Shown here: positions 37,160-45,445 of the stretch, piece by piece
Position numbering within the stretch: position 1 is the stretch's first letter
Layout of the letters: every line of letters begins with the position of its first letter
Source: a virus
IMG/VR virus record: IMGVR_UViG_3300024224_000007
Span: 1 to 45,445 of that record
Strand: one strand, 5' to 3'
DNA length: 45,445 nt
Position numbers and translations under genes: made by a program
The notes under the pieces: generated by a model
Told to the model about the DNA's origin: nothing
Databases searched by the model: none
The model's input: only the letters and a program-made list of their open reading frames with translations

Positions 37160-37401
37160 GCATGTCCATGCACATCGACAACGTCAGAATGAATCTAGAC
37201 GGCACGATGACCGTTACTCTGTCAGCAGACATCAATCCCACGGTAGCAGCTTCGTTTGCCGGGGCAGTTGTAAGCGGCGTAGCGACAAACCCAAACCCTT
37301 CGCAGGTAGACTTGGTGATTACAGTTACGCCAAGCGTTCCTGTGCCCAGACAAGTAGTGACGCAAGACCCCGGCGGTTCAGAGTCAATCGGTGGCGGCTA
37401 A
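37156..37401 (+). CDS. Small hypothetical protein, 81 aa
   Basis: GTG 37156 overlaps the upstream stop (GTGA); ATG 37162 is an alternative. The product has beta-type text (DGTMTVTLSADINPTVAASF) and a Pro/Val stretch, ending in Gly-rich SESIGGG. No motif is recognised. Confidence 0.6.
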   Translation: MSMSMHIDNVRMNLDGTMTVTLSADINPTVAASFAGAVVSGVATNPNPSQVDLVITVTPSVPVPRQVVTQDPGGSESIGGG

Positions 37402-37412
37402 AGGAGAAGCGA

Positions 37413-37733
37413 ATGATTTTAACGAAGGAACTACTCGACAGGTTTTTTGGCGTGGTTAATAGGGGTAATCAGACCGATGCACGGGAATGGCTCCTGGAGA
37501 TGCTGGGCAAGACTCCCAAGGAAGCAAAGGCAAGTGCGGCTGACCCTACGCTCTTTTCAAAGGAAATCAATGCCTTTGCTCCGCCCGAACGCCGCAACGC
37601 AGCGAAGGATACGCGGCCAGAACCAAGAGAAGAACGCAGACATGGAGCGCCTGACCTTCGGCCATTTGTGAGCGTGGTGCCGGTTGCGCCTGCCGTTACG
37701 CCTGTTGTGCCACTTGTACCACCGAGCAAATGA
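37413..37733 (+). CDS. Hypothetical head-region protein, 106 aa
   Basis: ATG 37413 sits behind AAAGGAGAAGCGA. The N-terminal half is helical (LLDRFFGVVNRGNQTDAREW), the C-terminal half Arg/Pro/Ala rich then V-P-V-A-P-A-V-T-P-V-V-P-L-V-P-P. Probably a structural accessory of the head; unknown family. Confidence 0.6.
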   Translation: MILTKELLDRFFGVVNRGNQTDAREWLLEMLGKTPKEAKASAADPTLFSKEINAFAPPERRNAAKDTRPEPREERRHGAPDLRPFVSVVPVAPAVTPVVPLVPPSK

Positions 37734-37918
37734 TAAATATAAATCCTGCCAATCGCGGCCTGTTCACGAAGAAAGCCCATGCGGCTGGAAAGTCGGTACA
37801 GGCTTATGCGAATCAGAAGGCTGGTGCTGGCGGGAAACTTGGCAAGGAAGCAAACTTCGCTAGAATGGCCCGTAGACATTGGAAGCCACTCAAAAAGAAA
37901 GCTGGTTTCAAAATATAA
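37730..37918 (+). CDS. Small basic protein (DUF5872-like), 62 aa
   Basis: ATG 37730 overlaps the upstream stop (ATGA). The text N-P-A-N-R-G-L-F-T-K-K-A-H-A-A-G-K-S-V-Q-A-Y-A, then L-G-K-E-A-N-F-A-R-M-A-R-R-H-W, matches a basic protein found in virions of many phages and viruses. Likely DNA-associated inside the capsid. Length is typical. Confidence 0.7.
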   Translation: MININPANRGLFTKKAHAAGKSVQAYANQKAGAGGKLGKEANFARMARRHWKPLKKKAGFKI

Positions 37919-38251
37919 ATGGCAGCCAACAAGGTAATTCAAACCGGCAATGCGACCCTCATCGATTCGGCGGTCACAACTCCCGCAGCAGGAAACACAT
38001 TTTCGTTCGCTGAGCATAAAGGCGCTGGAGACTTCAGTGCGACATTTCAGGCCGTTGGCACAGTCACTACGCTCAGCGGCGATCTGCAAATCAGCCTGGA
38101 TGGTGGCACCACGTGGACTACAGTTGCCACGGCCCAGCTTACCAATGCCGCTCCATTCAAGACCATCACTCCTGTTATCTGCGGGGCGCTCTACCGATTC
38201 AATTACACCACGGCTTCAGGCTCATCGAATGTCTGGGTATGCTCGAACTAA
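37919..38251 (+). CDS. Putative capsid decoration / head protein, 110 aa
   Basis: ATG 37919 directly follows the preceding TAA. The product is an all-beta Ig-like protein with D-F-S-A-T-F-Q-A-V-G-T-V and L-S-G-D-L-Q-I-S-L-D-G-G-T-T-W-T-T-V, typical of capsid or fibre decoration domains. Its stop directly abuts the portal start. No further assignment. Confidence 0.6.
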   Translation: MAANKVIQTGNATLIDSAVTTPAAGNTFSFAEHKGAGDFSATFQAVGTVTTLSGDLQISLDGGTTWTTVATAQLTNAAPFKTITPVICGALYRFNYTTASGSSNVWVCSN

Positions 38252-40630
38252 ATGGCGACAAACCCCACACCGCTACAGGCGCAAACACAGGGAGGACCTC
38301 AGCCCGACCCGAATAACCTGCCGCGTGAATTGTGGTATCCCATTTGGCAATTGCTCGTAGACCTCGAACGCATTGACGACATTCCGCGCAGGGAAGAAGT
38401 GAAGCTCATCCTTCAAAGACGCCTCTACATGCGTGGCGAGCAGTACTGGTGGTATGACAATTCAGCAGGAGCCTGGTATCCGCCGAACATGCTGCCAGCA
38501 GGCTTTGACGAAACGGACACAAACAGCGGCAATTTCAAGAACGTAACAAACATCTTTCAGGCGACAGGGCTTTCGCTTTCCAGCGTCATCACGCAAAACA
38601 ATACGAGGGCGCAGTTCTTTCCTGCAAAGGCTTCTGACCCGCAGGATGTATCTACGGCCAAGAATGCCAGCAAGTTCACCGATCAGATGCACCGCAAGAA
38701 CGATTGGCCAAAGCGCATGGATGAAGCAGGTTATTTCATGTGCACAGACGGGTTCTTTGGCGCTCATGTGCGGTATGTCAGCGATGGCGACAAATTCGGC
38801 CATGATGAAAGAGACATTCTTTCACCGGTAGAGGTTCCGATAGGGCCAGCTACGGTTTCCTGTCCTTCCTGTGGATATGAAGCGGAAGGCAGTCTCGATA
38901 CACAGCCGACTTGCCCCGATTGCGGCCAGCCAACACAGGAAAATCCCCCTCCGACCGCTACAGGCCTAGAGACTTTAGGCACTTTGCAGATTCCCAAAGG
39001 GCAGGAAGTTGTCAGCATCGTTCCGGCGTTGCAGATTCGTAGAACGGCTTATGCCGATGAACAATCTGACTTCCTGTACATGGACTGGGTAACGGACATC
39101 GACAAGTCCGTGGCGATTGCGACTTACCCGGAGAAAGAGGATTTGCTGTCAGGCACGACAGGCGGCGACGATGCAGGAACAGCAGCCAGCTATGAGCGCA
39201 TCGCACGCAGGCTTCTTTATCTTGGCACAGGCAGACATTCAGGAGTGACACTTGAGGGCCTCGGAACGTTTCAACGGGCATGGATACGGCCAAAAGCCTT
39301 TTACCGGATTACGGACAAGGTGCTTCGGGCGCAGTATCTCCAGATGTATCCAAAGGGCGTCAAGATTGTTTTCTACAATGGCCAGTATTGCGAATCGAAG
39401 GCGGAGTCGATGGATGAGGCGTGGGAATCCATGCAGACGATGCCCGGCGAGGGGTCAATCCGAGAGACGCTGATCAGCTCGATTCTGCCGATTCAGGACC
39501 AGCTCAACGATTGCACGAATCTTTTGTTTGAGATTTGCATGAATGGAGTGCCGGAAGGCTTTGCCGCAACAGACCTTTTCGATATTGAGGCTAGAAACGA
39601 GCAAGTAGCGAATGCGGGCAATATTACGCCCGTGACTTTGGCTCCAAATCAGGACATTCGGCAGAAGATGCAGTTTACACAAGCCGTAGAGCCTTCGATG
39701 GCCATGATGAAGTACATCGACATGCTGATGAACGCCATTCCTCAGTTTCTCTCAGGTAACTATCCAGCCCTTTTTGGCGGAGATACAGGCTCAAACGACA
39801 CTGCGGCTGGCATTGCTATCCAAAGAAATCAGGCAATGGGCAGAATCGGGCGTGTCTGGCGCAATTTCCAGCAATTTCTGGCGAATGTCGATGCAAAAGC
39901 AGTGAAATGCTTCGCCAATAACCGCACTGAGGACATGGAAGTAGCTCAGCAGGGCGATACAGGCGAATTTGACACCGATTTCGTGCGGCTTGAGGACATG
40001 CAGGGCAATATCGTTGCCTTCCCGGAAGTTGATGCGCAGTTTCCGGTCCTCGAAGCAGATGTACGAGCGCTTTTGCTGAATATGTTCAACGGCGGGAACC
40101 CGATCTTCCTCCAAACCGTGGCAACGCCTGAAAATCTTGAGTATACGTTCCGCATGCTGGGTATTTCCGATATTCAGGTGCCTGGCGAGCAGCAGAGGAA
40201 GAAAACCAATCTTGATATTGCCCAGCTTTCCCAGGAACAGCCGCAACCAGGACAGCCCGGCGTTGGACCCGATGGCAAGCCAACTCCTCCCCAGCCTGTA
40301 CCGAGTATTGTTCCTGACCCGAATATTGACGATCTAAAAGTAGCGGCGGCAACGGCAAAGGCATGGCTCATCAGCGATAAAGGTTTGCAGGTAAAGCAAG
40401 CGAATCCTGCCGGCTACATCAACGTGTATTTGTTCTCAAAAGCCTGCGCAATGATGGAGAAGCAGCAGGAGATGCAGCAAGCAGTCGCGGCAATGGCCCT
40501 GCAAGATCAAGGACCACTTGCCGACGCCGGAGGGGCTGGAGCGATGCTCCCACCGCCTCATCTAAAGCCAGCGGAGAAGAATCCGCCTAAACCGAGTTCT
40601 GCTTCTGGAAGTCCAGGAGCGGGAGCATAG
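38252..40630 (+). CDS. Portal protein with internal zinc ribbon, 792 aa
   Basis: ATG 38252 directly follows a TAA. Size and text fit large podoviral portals: an N-terminal stem/clip region with R-R-L-Y-M-R-G-E-Q-Y-W-W, and a C-terminal helical barrel that is Gln/Pro rich. A zinc ribbon is inserted: C204-P-S-C207 ... C221-P-D-C224. Position between terminase and scaffold/coat supports the role: the dodecameric ring through which DNA enters and leaves. The Cys pairs are not a general portal feature. Confidence 0.88.
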   Translation: MATNPTPLQAQTQGGPQPDPNNLPRELWYPIWQLLVDLERIDDIPRREEVKLILQRRLYMRGEQYWWYDNSAGAWYPPNMLPAGFDETDTNSGNFKNVTNIFQATGLSLSSVITQNNTRAQFFPAKASDPQDVSTAKNASKFTDQMHRKNDWPKRMDEAGYFMCTDGFFGAHVRYVSDGDKFGHDERDILSPVEVPIGPATVSCPSCGYEAEGSLDTQPTCPDCGQPTQENPPPTATGLETLGTLQIPKGQEVVSIVPALQIRRTAYADEQSDFLYMDWVTDIDKSVAIATYPEKEDLLSGTTGGDDAGTAASYERIARRLLYLGTGRHSGVTLEGLGTFQRAWIRPKAFYRITDKVLRAQYLQMYPKGVKIVFYNGQYCESKAESMDEAWESMQTMPGEGSIRETLISSILPIQDQLNDCTNLLFEICMNGVPEGFAATDLFDIEARNEQVANAGNITPVTLAPNQDIRQKMQFTQAVEPSMAMMKYIDMLMNAIPQFLSGNYPALFGGDTGSNDTAAGIAIQRNQAMGRIGRVWRNFQQFLANVDAKAVKCFANNRTEDMEVAQQGDTGEFDTDFVRLEDMQGNIVAFPEVDAQFPVLEADVRALLLNMFNGGNPIFLQTVATPENLEYTFRMLGISDIQVPGEQQRKKTNLDIAQLSQEQPQPGQPGVGPDGKPTPPQPVPSIVPDPNIDDLKVAAATAKAWLISDKGLQVKQANPAGYINVYLFSKACAMMEKQQEMQQAVAAMALQDQGPLADAGGAGAMLPPPHLKPAEKNPPKPSSASGSPGAGA

Positions 40631-40677
40631 AGCAAATCGCCTAGTCAGCGTTAAATGACGCAGCTCTAAGGAGAAAA

Positions 40678-41952
40678 ATGGCAACGACAGTAGTAACACC
40701 CCCCGCCGACACTCTTGAGCAGAAGTTTGCCAAGATTGAAAGCGGCGCAGCAAGCGCGGCTGCGACACCGGAAGTGCCTCCGCCAAGCACAGAAACGCCT
40801 GAAACTCCGGCAGCGGTGCCGGGGCAGGAAACTGCCGAACAACCGACCCAAGGCGTGGAACCGGAAGAAACAGAAGTTAATCTGGACGAAGTGCCGGAAG
40901 GGACTGGAGAGTTTTCGGAGTTCAAGGACCAAATCAAGTCAGCTCCAAAGCTCAGACAGATTCTCGGCCAGCACAAAGCCTACGTAGAAATGCGTGGGGA
41001 CCAGCCGTGGGAAGAGTTCAAGGGCATACATGAACGCGTACCGACACTTGCCGACGCTGAAAAGCTGGTGGAAGAGTCGGAGCAGGCGCGAGCTTTCGGT
41101 AAAACCTACCGCGAAAGCCCTGCCGAGTTCATGGAAAGCCTGAAACAGTCCGATTCCCATGCGTTTACGAAGCTAGTTTCCGAACTGCCGCAGATTCTTG
41201 CAAAGACGGACCTGAACGCCTGGCGCGATCAGGCAGCCAGTTACATTGACCCTGTGCTGAATAATCTCTATGGGATTGCAGCGCGGGATAAAAACGAGGC
41301 ACTGGCTCAAGCGGTTCAACTCGTAGCTCAGTCACTTGGCATTGCACCGGGACGCACCGCGTCACCGGCCAGCAATCCTGAAGTCGAAGAGTTGCGCAAG
41401 AAACTGCAAGAGAAAGAGCAGTCGGAAGGCACGCAAGCGTTTGAATCGTTCTGGGGACAGACCGACAGCGTAGTCATCAATCGCACGGTTGCCGAGATTG
41501 AGAGCACTCTAAAAAAGGCTGCTCCCAATGCTTCGGAAGCGACGATGAAACGCATGGTCAGGGAAGTCTACGACAAGACGCTTCAAGCCCTCGGTGAACA
41601 GCCGCAATTTGTCGCACAGATGGAGAGTTACCGTCAAGGCGCACAAAAAGGGCGGCAAGGAATTTCCGACCATAATGCCATCGTTGATTTCGCCACAAAG
41701 CGGGCAAAGCTCGTCATTCCGCGTGTGGCGCGAGATATTGCAAGCGAGTGGAGCAAATCCATCTTGCAGACGAGCAAGCAGACGATTGAGACAAAGCAGG
41801 CAATCGCCGCAAAGACCAAAGACGTTGGTTCCGGTCCACAAGCAACCTCTTCCGCTGCCGCCGCCGTGCCGAAGAACGGTAAACGAACATCGGAAGACGT
41901 ATGGAAAGAAATGGAATCCGGGAACTACGTTCCGCCTAAAGCGCGGGTTTGA
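40678..41952 (+). CDS. Scaffolding protein (putative), 424 aa
   Basis: ATG 40678 with AAGGAGAAAA. Residues 1-80 are Pro/Glu/Thr-rich and disordered; the rest is helical and charged, with coiled coil near 235-255 (VEELRKKLQEKEQSEGTQAF) and a basic C-terminus. It sits immediately before the coat gene, the place of scaffolds; acidic disordered N-terminus and basic C-terminal helix match how scaffolds bind coat. No protease domain is seen. Confidence 0.75.
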   Translation: MATTVVTPPADTLEQKFAKIESGAASAAATPEVPPPSTETPETPAAVPGQETAEQPTQGVEPEETEVNLDEVPEGTGEFSEFKDQIKSAPKLRQILGQHKAYVEMRGDQPWEEFKGIHERVPTLADAEKLVEESEQARAFGKTYRESPAEFMESLKQSDSHAFTKLVSELPQILAKTDLNAWRDQAASYIDPVLNNLYGIAARDKNEALAQAVQLVAQSLGIAPGRTASPASNPEVEELRKKLQEKEQSEGTQAFESFWGQTDSVVINRTVAEIESTLKKAAPNASEATMKRMVREVYDKTLQALGEQPQFVAQMESYRQGAQKGRQGISDHNAIVDFATKRAKLVIPRVARDIASEWSKSILQTSKQTIETKQAIAAKTKDVGSGPQATSSAAAAVPKNGKRTSEDVWKEMESGNYVPPKARV

Positions 41953-41983
41953 TTTTTAGCGGGGATGCCAAAAGGAGATTGGA

Positions 41984-43276
41984 ATGGCTTCAGTTGAGGC
42001 AAACGTTCAAGGCCTAGAACGCGAGCTGATTGTTTACAAAGATGGTATCCCCGAACTTTTGGAGATGGACTCCGTCCTCTACAACCTGATGGAAAAGCAG
42101 GAAGCAGATCCGGCATCGAACAGGGCAACGCGTATTCCGTTGCTTCAGTCGATTGGCGGAACGTTCCAGCAGGTGAGTATGGACGGCGGTTCGGTTGGCG
42201 ACACCGGAGGCCCGGTGTGGCAGACCGCAACACTTACCCCGTTCTATTACACGTCAGGCTTCAGCTATACCTTGCTTGCGAAGTATGCAACCACGGGAGC
42301 TGAACGCGGCGTGAAATCGGCAACGGGCGAGGTTATGCGTCTTGCGGTAAAGCAATTCAAGACGTTCCTCGACATGCTGATGAACACGGCAGGCAACGGC
42401 GTAATCGGCACGATTACTTCGGTGTCCACCAATACCTTCACAATGACAACTGACGGCTTCAAGGAAGAACTCGTCATGGTCGGCCAGAACGTGCAGGTGT
42501 ATAACGCGGCGCTTACGACTAACCGTGGTTCTTCAACGGTTACGGCATTTGACCGCGTAGCTCACACCATCACGGTAGCGGCGGCTCCGGGCGGCAGTAT
42601 CGCCACGGACCTCCTCGTTATCGGCGGTCTTTCCGGCACGCTTACGGCGCAGTCTTCGCTGTTCGGCATCCAGTACCACCAGTCGGACGCGACTTCCGGC
42701 ACTTGGCTGGGCTTGAACCGGGCGACTGTTCCGCAGGTTGTGACGCCATCCGTCAATGCAGGCTCTTCCACGCTGACAACGGGCATGGTTCGTGCAGCTT
42801 TGAACCGCATCCGTTTGAATCTTGGAGACAATTTCTTCAACACGGAAATGACGAAACTTATTTCCTACCTGCATCCGGCACAAGCTGATTCCTACGAGTC
42901 GATTGCGCTGCTCATCAGCAACATCTGGAAAGACCCAACCGGCAACCAAGCAGTAGACCTGATGTTCAACAACCAGTCGGGACTCAAGATGTCGAATGTT
43001 CCTGTGGTGCAGTCCATCCACCAGGACCGTACGCGCATTGACTTCCTCTGCCTTGGCTATTGGGGGCGCATCGTGGCCACCGATACCGGCTTCCTGACGA
43101 TTGGCGACAAGATTGTCTGGCCGAAGATTGACACTTCCACCGTTCCAGGCGGCTTGCTTGCACAGGAGCAGTTCTGGATGAAGGCTGGAATCCAGACCTA
43201 TAACAGAAATCCAGCGGGCTCTAGCTACATAAAATCCCTGGGATTGCCTGTAATCGGGTCATCGAGCATTTACTGA
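41984..43276 (+). CDS. Major capsid protein (HK97 fold), 430 aa
   Basis: ATG 41984 behind AAAGGAGATTGGA. N-terminal arm helical; a helix with E-V-M-R-L-A-V-K-Q-F-K-T-F-L-D-M-L-M-N (about 116-134) is the spine-helix-type motif. An inserted beta domain lies at about 142-215 (T-S-V-S-T-N-T-F-T-M-T, then L-V-I-G-G), and the C-terminal part has the A-domain text (FLCLGYWGRIVATDTGFLTI). Position after the scaffold and portal supports the call. Length equals that of P22 coat, which also has an inserted domain; direct homology is not claimed. Confidence 0.85.
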   Translation: MASVEANVQGLERELIVYKDGIPELLEMDSVLYNLMEKQEADPASNRATRIPLLQSIGGTFQQVSMDGGSVGDTGGPVWQTATLTPFYYTSGFSYTLLAKYATTGAERGVKSATGEVMRLAVKQFKTFLDMLMNTAGNGVIGTITSVSTNTFTMTTDGFKEELVMVGQNVQVYNAALTTNRGSSTVTAFDRVAHTITVAAAPGGSIATDLLVIGGLSGTLTAQSSLFGIQYHQSDATSGTWLGLNRATVPQVVTPSVNAGSSTLTTGMVRAALNRIRLNLGDNFFNTEMTKLISYLHPAQADSYESIALLISNIWKDPTGNQAVDLMFNNQSGLKMSNVPVVQSIHQDRTRIDFLCLGYWGRIVATDTGFLTIGDKIVWPKIDTSTVPGGLLAQEQFWMKAGIQTYNRNPAGSSYIKSLGLPVIGSSSIY

Positions 43277-43857
43277 AGAGTAGTTTTACTCTCTTGGGGC
43301 GGGAGAATAACTCGCCCCACCTTAGAATTATATTTCTTGCAGTTGCAGGAAAGGCACGCGGGGACGATATTAGAAGCCCAATCAGTCCCGCCCTTAGATA
43401 GAGGAATACGATGGTCTTTGGTAGCGGTCTTGAAGGTGAGAGGGATTTTGCAATAAAAGCATCGCCATCCGTAAAAGGCCAACCGGGATTTCCATTGCTC
43501 AAATGTATGCTTACTTGCAGAATGCTTTTTATACAGCCTTCTTTTATGTTGGTTGCGCCTAGCAAGATGAGAGAACTTTTCAGGATTGTTTTTCCGCCAA
43601 CGATTAGCATTATCTATAGCTTTTTTCTTGTTGGCAGGATTGGATTTGAACTTAAAATACCATTTTCTCTTATACTCTTTCATTTTTTCTGCATTGGCTT
43701 TAGCCCATTTCTTATTAGCGGCCAGAATCTTAGCTCTACGGATTGGGTTTGTATGGAAAGCTTTATTGCAGGATTTTCTAGAAGATTCTCTCAGTTTTTC
43801 AGGGCGACTAGCTTTGGCTTTGAGGTATTTCAAATGTCGTTTGGCAGGGTCGTACAC
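43270..43857 (-). CDS. Antisense HNH endonuclease inserted behind the coat gene, 195 aa
   Basis: Minus strand, GTG 43857 to 43270. A very Lys/Arg/Asn-rich helical N-terminus (about 1-110) precedes an HNH domain: W-R-C-F-Y-C-K-I-P-L, then T-K-D-H-R-I-P-L-S-K-G-G-T-D-W-A-S-N-I-V-P-A-C, then L-S-C-N-C-K-K. It lies exactly between the coat stop (43276) and the ribosome site of the next gene (GGAGGT 43858), on the opposite strand. The DNA is distinctly more A+T rich than neighbours: a clear homing-type insertion. Confidence 0.85.
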   Translation of the reverse strand: MYDPAKRHLKYLKAKASRPEKLRESSRKSCNKAFHTNPIRRAKILAANKKWAKANAEKMKEYKRKWYFKFKSNPANKKKAIDNANRWRKNNPEKFSHLARRNQHKRRLYKKHSASKHTFEQWKSRLAFYGWRCFYCKIPLTFKTATKDHRIPLSKGGTDWASNIVPACLSCNCKKYNSKVGRVILPPQESKTTLQ

Positions 43858-43871
43858 GGAGGTATTTTACC

Positions 43872-44507
43872 GTGAAAGTCCCTGCCTATTTGCAAAAAAG
43901 TATTCGGGAAAAAGGGGGATTAAATCCTCATGGTCTACCTAATTTCAGGGTAATTTGGGGAGGGGACAGATTTACATGGATTGGGGGTAAATGGAATCAC
44001 CATGACGACAGCGGTAACGTAATCGGGTCGCATATCGGTCTGGAACGTGTGCACAAGCATCCGGAAGCTAAGGACCGTTGGATTCTTGAAGTGTGGTGCC
44101 CACCAGAGAATTATGGCTCTGAACTTGTTTGGGAAACTATGTTTACCGAGTACATAGATGGAATCCGCGTAGAAACAATGGGTCCATTTCCCAGAGAGGG
44201 CGAATATGAGCTAGTAAAAGTAATTGAACGCGAGTACAGAGATTCAAAAGGCGTGACGTGGAAGAAAGAGTTTGTTCCGCTTACGCCGACTATCTGCGAT
44301 GCCATCGTGGATACGGCTATCAGGAATCGGGATTTACCGGAACGCATCAAGAAAGAAGCGAAGCGGGCCATGTTCGCGGAACAAGAGAAGGCAGAAGACG
44401 ATAAGTTGTGCGACAAAATCAGGAAGATTGAAGAAGCACGTCCCGAATGGGCAAAGAACGAGCATGTCATCATGCCCAGTGATTTTGAGATTTCTAAATT
44501 CAGCTAG
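43872..44507 (+). CDS. Head-region hypothetical protein, 211 aa
   Basis: GTG 43872, with GGAGGT eight bases upstream. N-terminal half beta-like (FRVIWGGDRFTWIGGKW with HHDDSGN), C-terminal half charged helical (RIKKEAKRAMFAEQEKAEDD). No catalytic motif. Its place after the coat gene suggests a head completion or decoration role; family not recognised. Confidence 0.65.
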   Translation: MKVPAYLQKSIREKGGLNPHGLPNFRVIWGGDRFTWIGGKWNHHDDSGNVIGSHIGLERVHKHPEAKDRWILEVWCPPENYGSELVWETMFTEYIDGIRVETMGPFPREGEYELVKVIEREYRDSKGVTWKKEFVPLTPTICDAIVDTAIRNRDLPERIKKEAKRAMFAEQEKAEDDKLCDKIRKIEEARPEWAKNEHVIMPSDFEISKFS

Positions 44508-44515
44508 GAGGAAAG

Positions 44516-45202
44516 ATGGGAAGCATTCAGATTTGCAATACTTCAAAGGAACAGATTCAGCTTCCGCGAAGGACGTACAACACGCTCGGCTGGAGAATTC
44601 CCGCTTGTCCCGCAGACAAGCCATTCACCAGCATCGTGATTGACGACCAGATGGATGTGAAGAAAATCTACGTCACGTATGCGGAAAGCGAAGCGGAGAA
44701 AATCCCCGTGCCGATTCCTTACCAGCAGGTAGTTGCAGACTACTTCGCCAATGAACGGCTTACAGAGCGTGGCTGCTTTACTTGTGCGCCCGACCATATC
44801 CCCACTGAAGCGGAAGTCACCGCCGCGCGCCAGACACGCATCAAGTGGCTGCAAAAGCTCATTGAAGCGGGTGACAAAGAGTTCATGCGGACAAAGAAGA
44901 TTGAAGAGATTCCCGACATTTGCAAAATGGCCGTTGATGAACTGGGGCTGAAGAGGGAATGGGCGATTGTCGCTCCTCCGCCAATGACGCAGTGCCCTGC
45001 TTGCGGAGAATCCATCAACGTTGGAGTCGCAATCTGCAAGGGCTGCCATGCAATACTCGATTTCGAGAAGGCAAAACAGTTTGGCCTTGTTCAGGAATCG
45101 GAAGAAGAAAGCGTGCCGGTTGCACCGAAGCGTGGACCGGGACGCCCCAAAAAGGAACCTGTTCCTGAACAGGATTTGGATGGACCCATCGGGGGAATCT
45201 AA
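44516..45202 (+). CDS. Zinc-ribbon and AT-hook protein, 228 aa
   Basis: ATG 44516 behind a strong AGGAGGAAAG. The N-terminal region is beta/helical; a Cys pair C-F-T-C lies near 87-90. A zinc ribbon follows around 160-180: C-P-A-C-G-E and C-K-G-C. The C-terminus has a basic K-R-G-P-G-R-P-K-K-E AT-hook-like tail. Its place between head and adaptor genes suggests a virion or DNA-binding protein. Function not known. Confidence 0.65.
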   Translation: MGSIQICNTSKEQIQLPRRTYNTLGWRIPACPADKPFTSIVIDDQMDVKKIYVTYAESEAEKIPVPIPYQQVVADYFANERLTERGCFTCAPDHIPTEAEVTAARQTRIKWLQKLIEAGDKEFMRTKKIEEIPDICKMAVDELGLKREWAIVAPPPMTQCPACGESINVGVAICKGCHAILDFEKAKQFGLVQESEEESVPVAPKRGPGRPKKEPVPEQDLDGPIGGI

Positions 45203-45445
45203 TTGCCGGTACTTGGCACAACTGCGTTTCCGTTCGGTAGTGAGTGTTTCTCTCTCACGAGAGCAATGCTCATGGATGCGGACATTCCGTTCACCGTGAC
45301 GATTCCTCCTACTGGGGCCGTACGCACTTTAGGCAGTCTCGTCACGATGACGACGAACTCTCCGCATAACTTGCAGGCGGGAAACATCATCCAGGTGCAA
45401 AGCGTCTCCGATTTGAGCTTCAACGGAACGCAGACCGTACTGGCG
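45203..45445 (+). CDS. Head-tail adaptor-like protein, 5' part (continues at 1-864)
   Basis: TTG 45203, behind GGGGGAATCTAA and directly after a TAA, opens the frame M-P-V-L-G-T-T-A-F-P-F-G-S-E-C-F-S-L. It runs through the terminal repeat and joins base 148 onward, giving a 319-aa product. See the entry at 1-864 for its domains. Confidence 0.7.
   Translation, partial: MPVLGTTAFPFGSECFSLTRAMLMDADIPFTVTIPPTGAVRTLGSLVTMTTNSPHNLQAGNIIQVQSVSDLSFNGTQTVLA
45299..45445. repeat. Terminal direct repeat, right copy
   Basis: Matches 1-147 with 3 differences in the first 21 bases. The two copies define a circular unit of 45,298 bp. Confidence 0.95.

Noticed and set aside
40650-40668. GCGT-taaatg-ACGC stem before the scaffold gene
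   Set aside because: Only 4 bp and no U tract; too weak to call a terminator.

Overview
The window is one complete tailed-phage genome. Its first 147 bases recur as its last 147 (1-147 and 45299-45445; 3 mismatches, all in the first 21 positions), and one reading frame runs through the join (45203 to the end, then 1 to 864). The molecule is therefore circular or circularly permuted with a unit of about 45,298 bp. The head genes (small and large terminase, portal of 792 aa, scaffold, HK97-fold coat of 430 aa), the adaptor and large tail-hub proteins, and the absence of a tape measure, tube or sheath gene point to a short-tailed (podovirus-like) phage. The host is inferred to be a Gram-negative soil-type bacterium, most likely an acidobacterium. 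Three giant tail proteins carry Sec signal peptides with an A/G-Q cleavage junction, a HYDIN/choice-of-anchor-D Ig domain and an IPT-like domain, a combination common in Acidobacteriota secreted proteins. The host call is inference only.

Layout. Two transcription arms diverge from a control region at about 31.43-31.54 kb. The rightward arm starts with seven genes chained by exact 4-nt stop/start overlaps (31537-34068: small basic protein, PD-(D/E)XK nuclease, coiled-coil and membrane or lipoprotein genes, a methyltransferase). It continues with terminase (34119-35997), an HNH-rich patch (36052-37159), head genes (37413-43276), adaptor, hub and internal proteins (45203 through the join to 8078), three huge receptor-binding or depolymerase-type proteins (8075-18665), and a lysis/membrane cassette (18706-21796). 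The leftward arm (31433 down to 21901) holds about thirty mostly tiny early or accessory genes: a zinc-finger PD-(D/E)XK nuclease, a RecT/Bet annealing protein, an HNH-like protein, a DPPY methyltransferase-like protein, a C2H2 zinc finger, a DUF6948-like protein, a Gly-Ser/Gly-Tyr hexanucleotide-repeat protein, membrane proteins, a MazG-like protein, a lipoprotein and a probable Acb2-type anti-CBASS protein. The arms converge on two hairpins at 21820-21903.

Regulation visible in the sequence. Several sigma70-like promoters (-35, 17 bp, -10) lie so close to an ATG that the transcript should begin at or within a few bases of the start codon (31537, 34119, 36392 and, on the minus strand, a 4-codon minicistron at 25948). 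This suggests leaderless early translation, with internal genes translated by coupling. One leftward gene (27159) instead has a leader of about 94 nt containing two interleaved perfect inverted repeats (12 and 11 bp, order A-B-A'-B'), the topology of an H-type RNA pseudoknot ending on the start codon.

No DNA polymerase, helicase, primase, integrase or recognisable repressor is seen. Replication probably leans on the host plus the RecT-like protein and the two nucleases. No tRNA, CRISPR array or insertion sequence was recognised. No gene-free stretch exceeds 300 bases; the longest (about 160 bp at 23104-23259) is described in its own entry.
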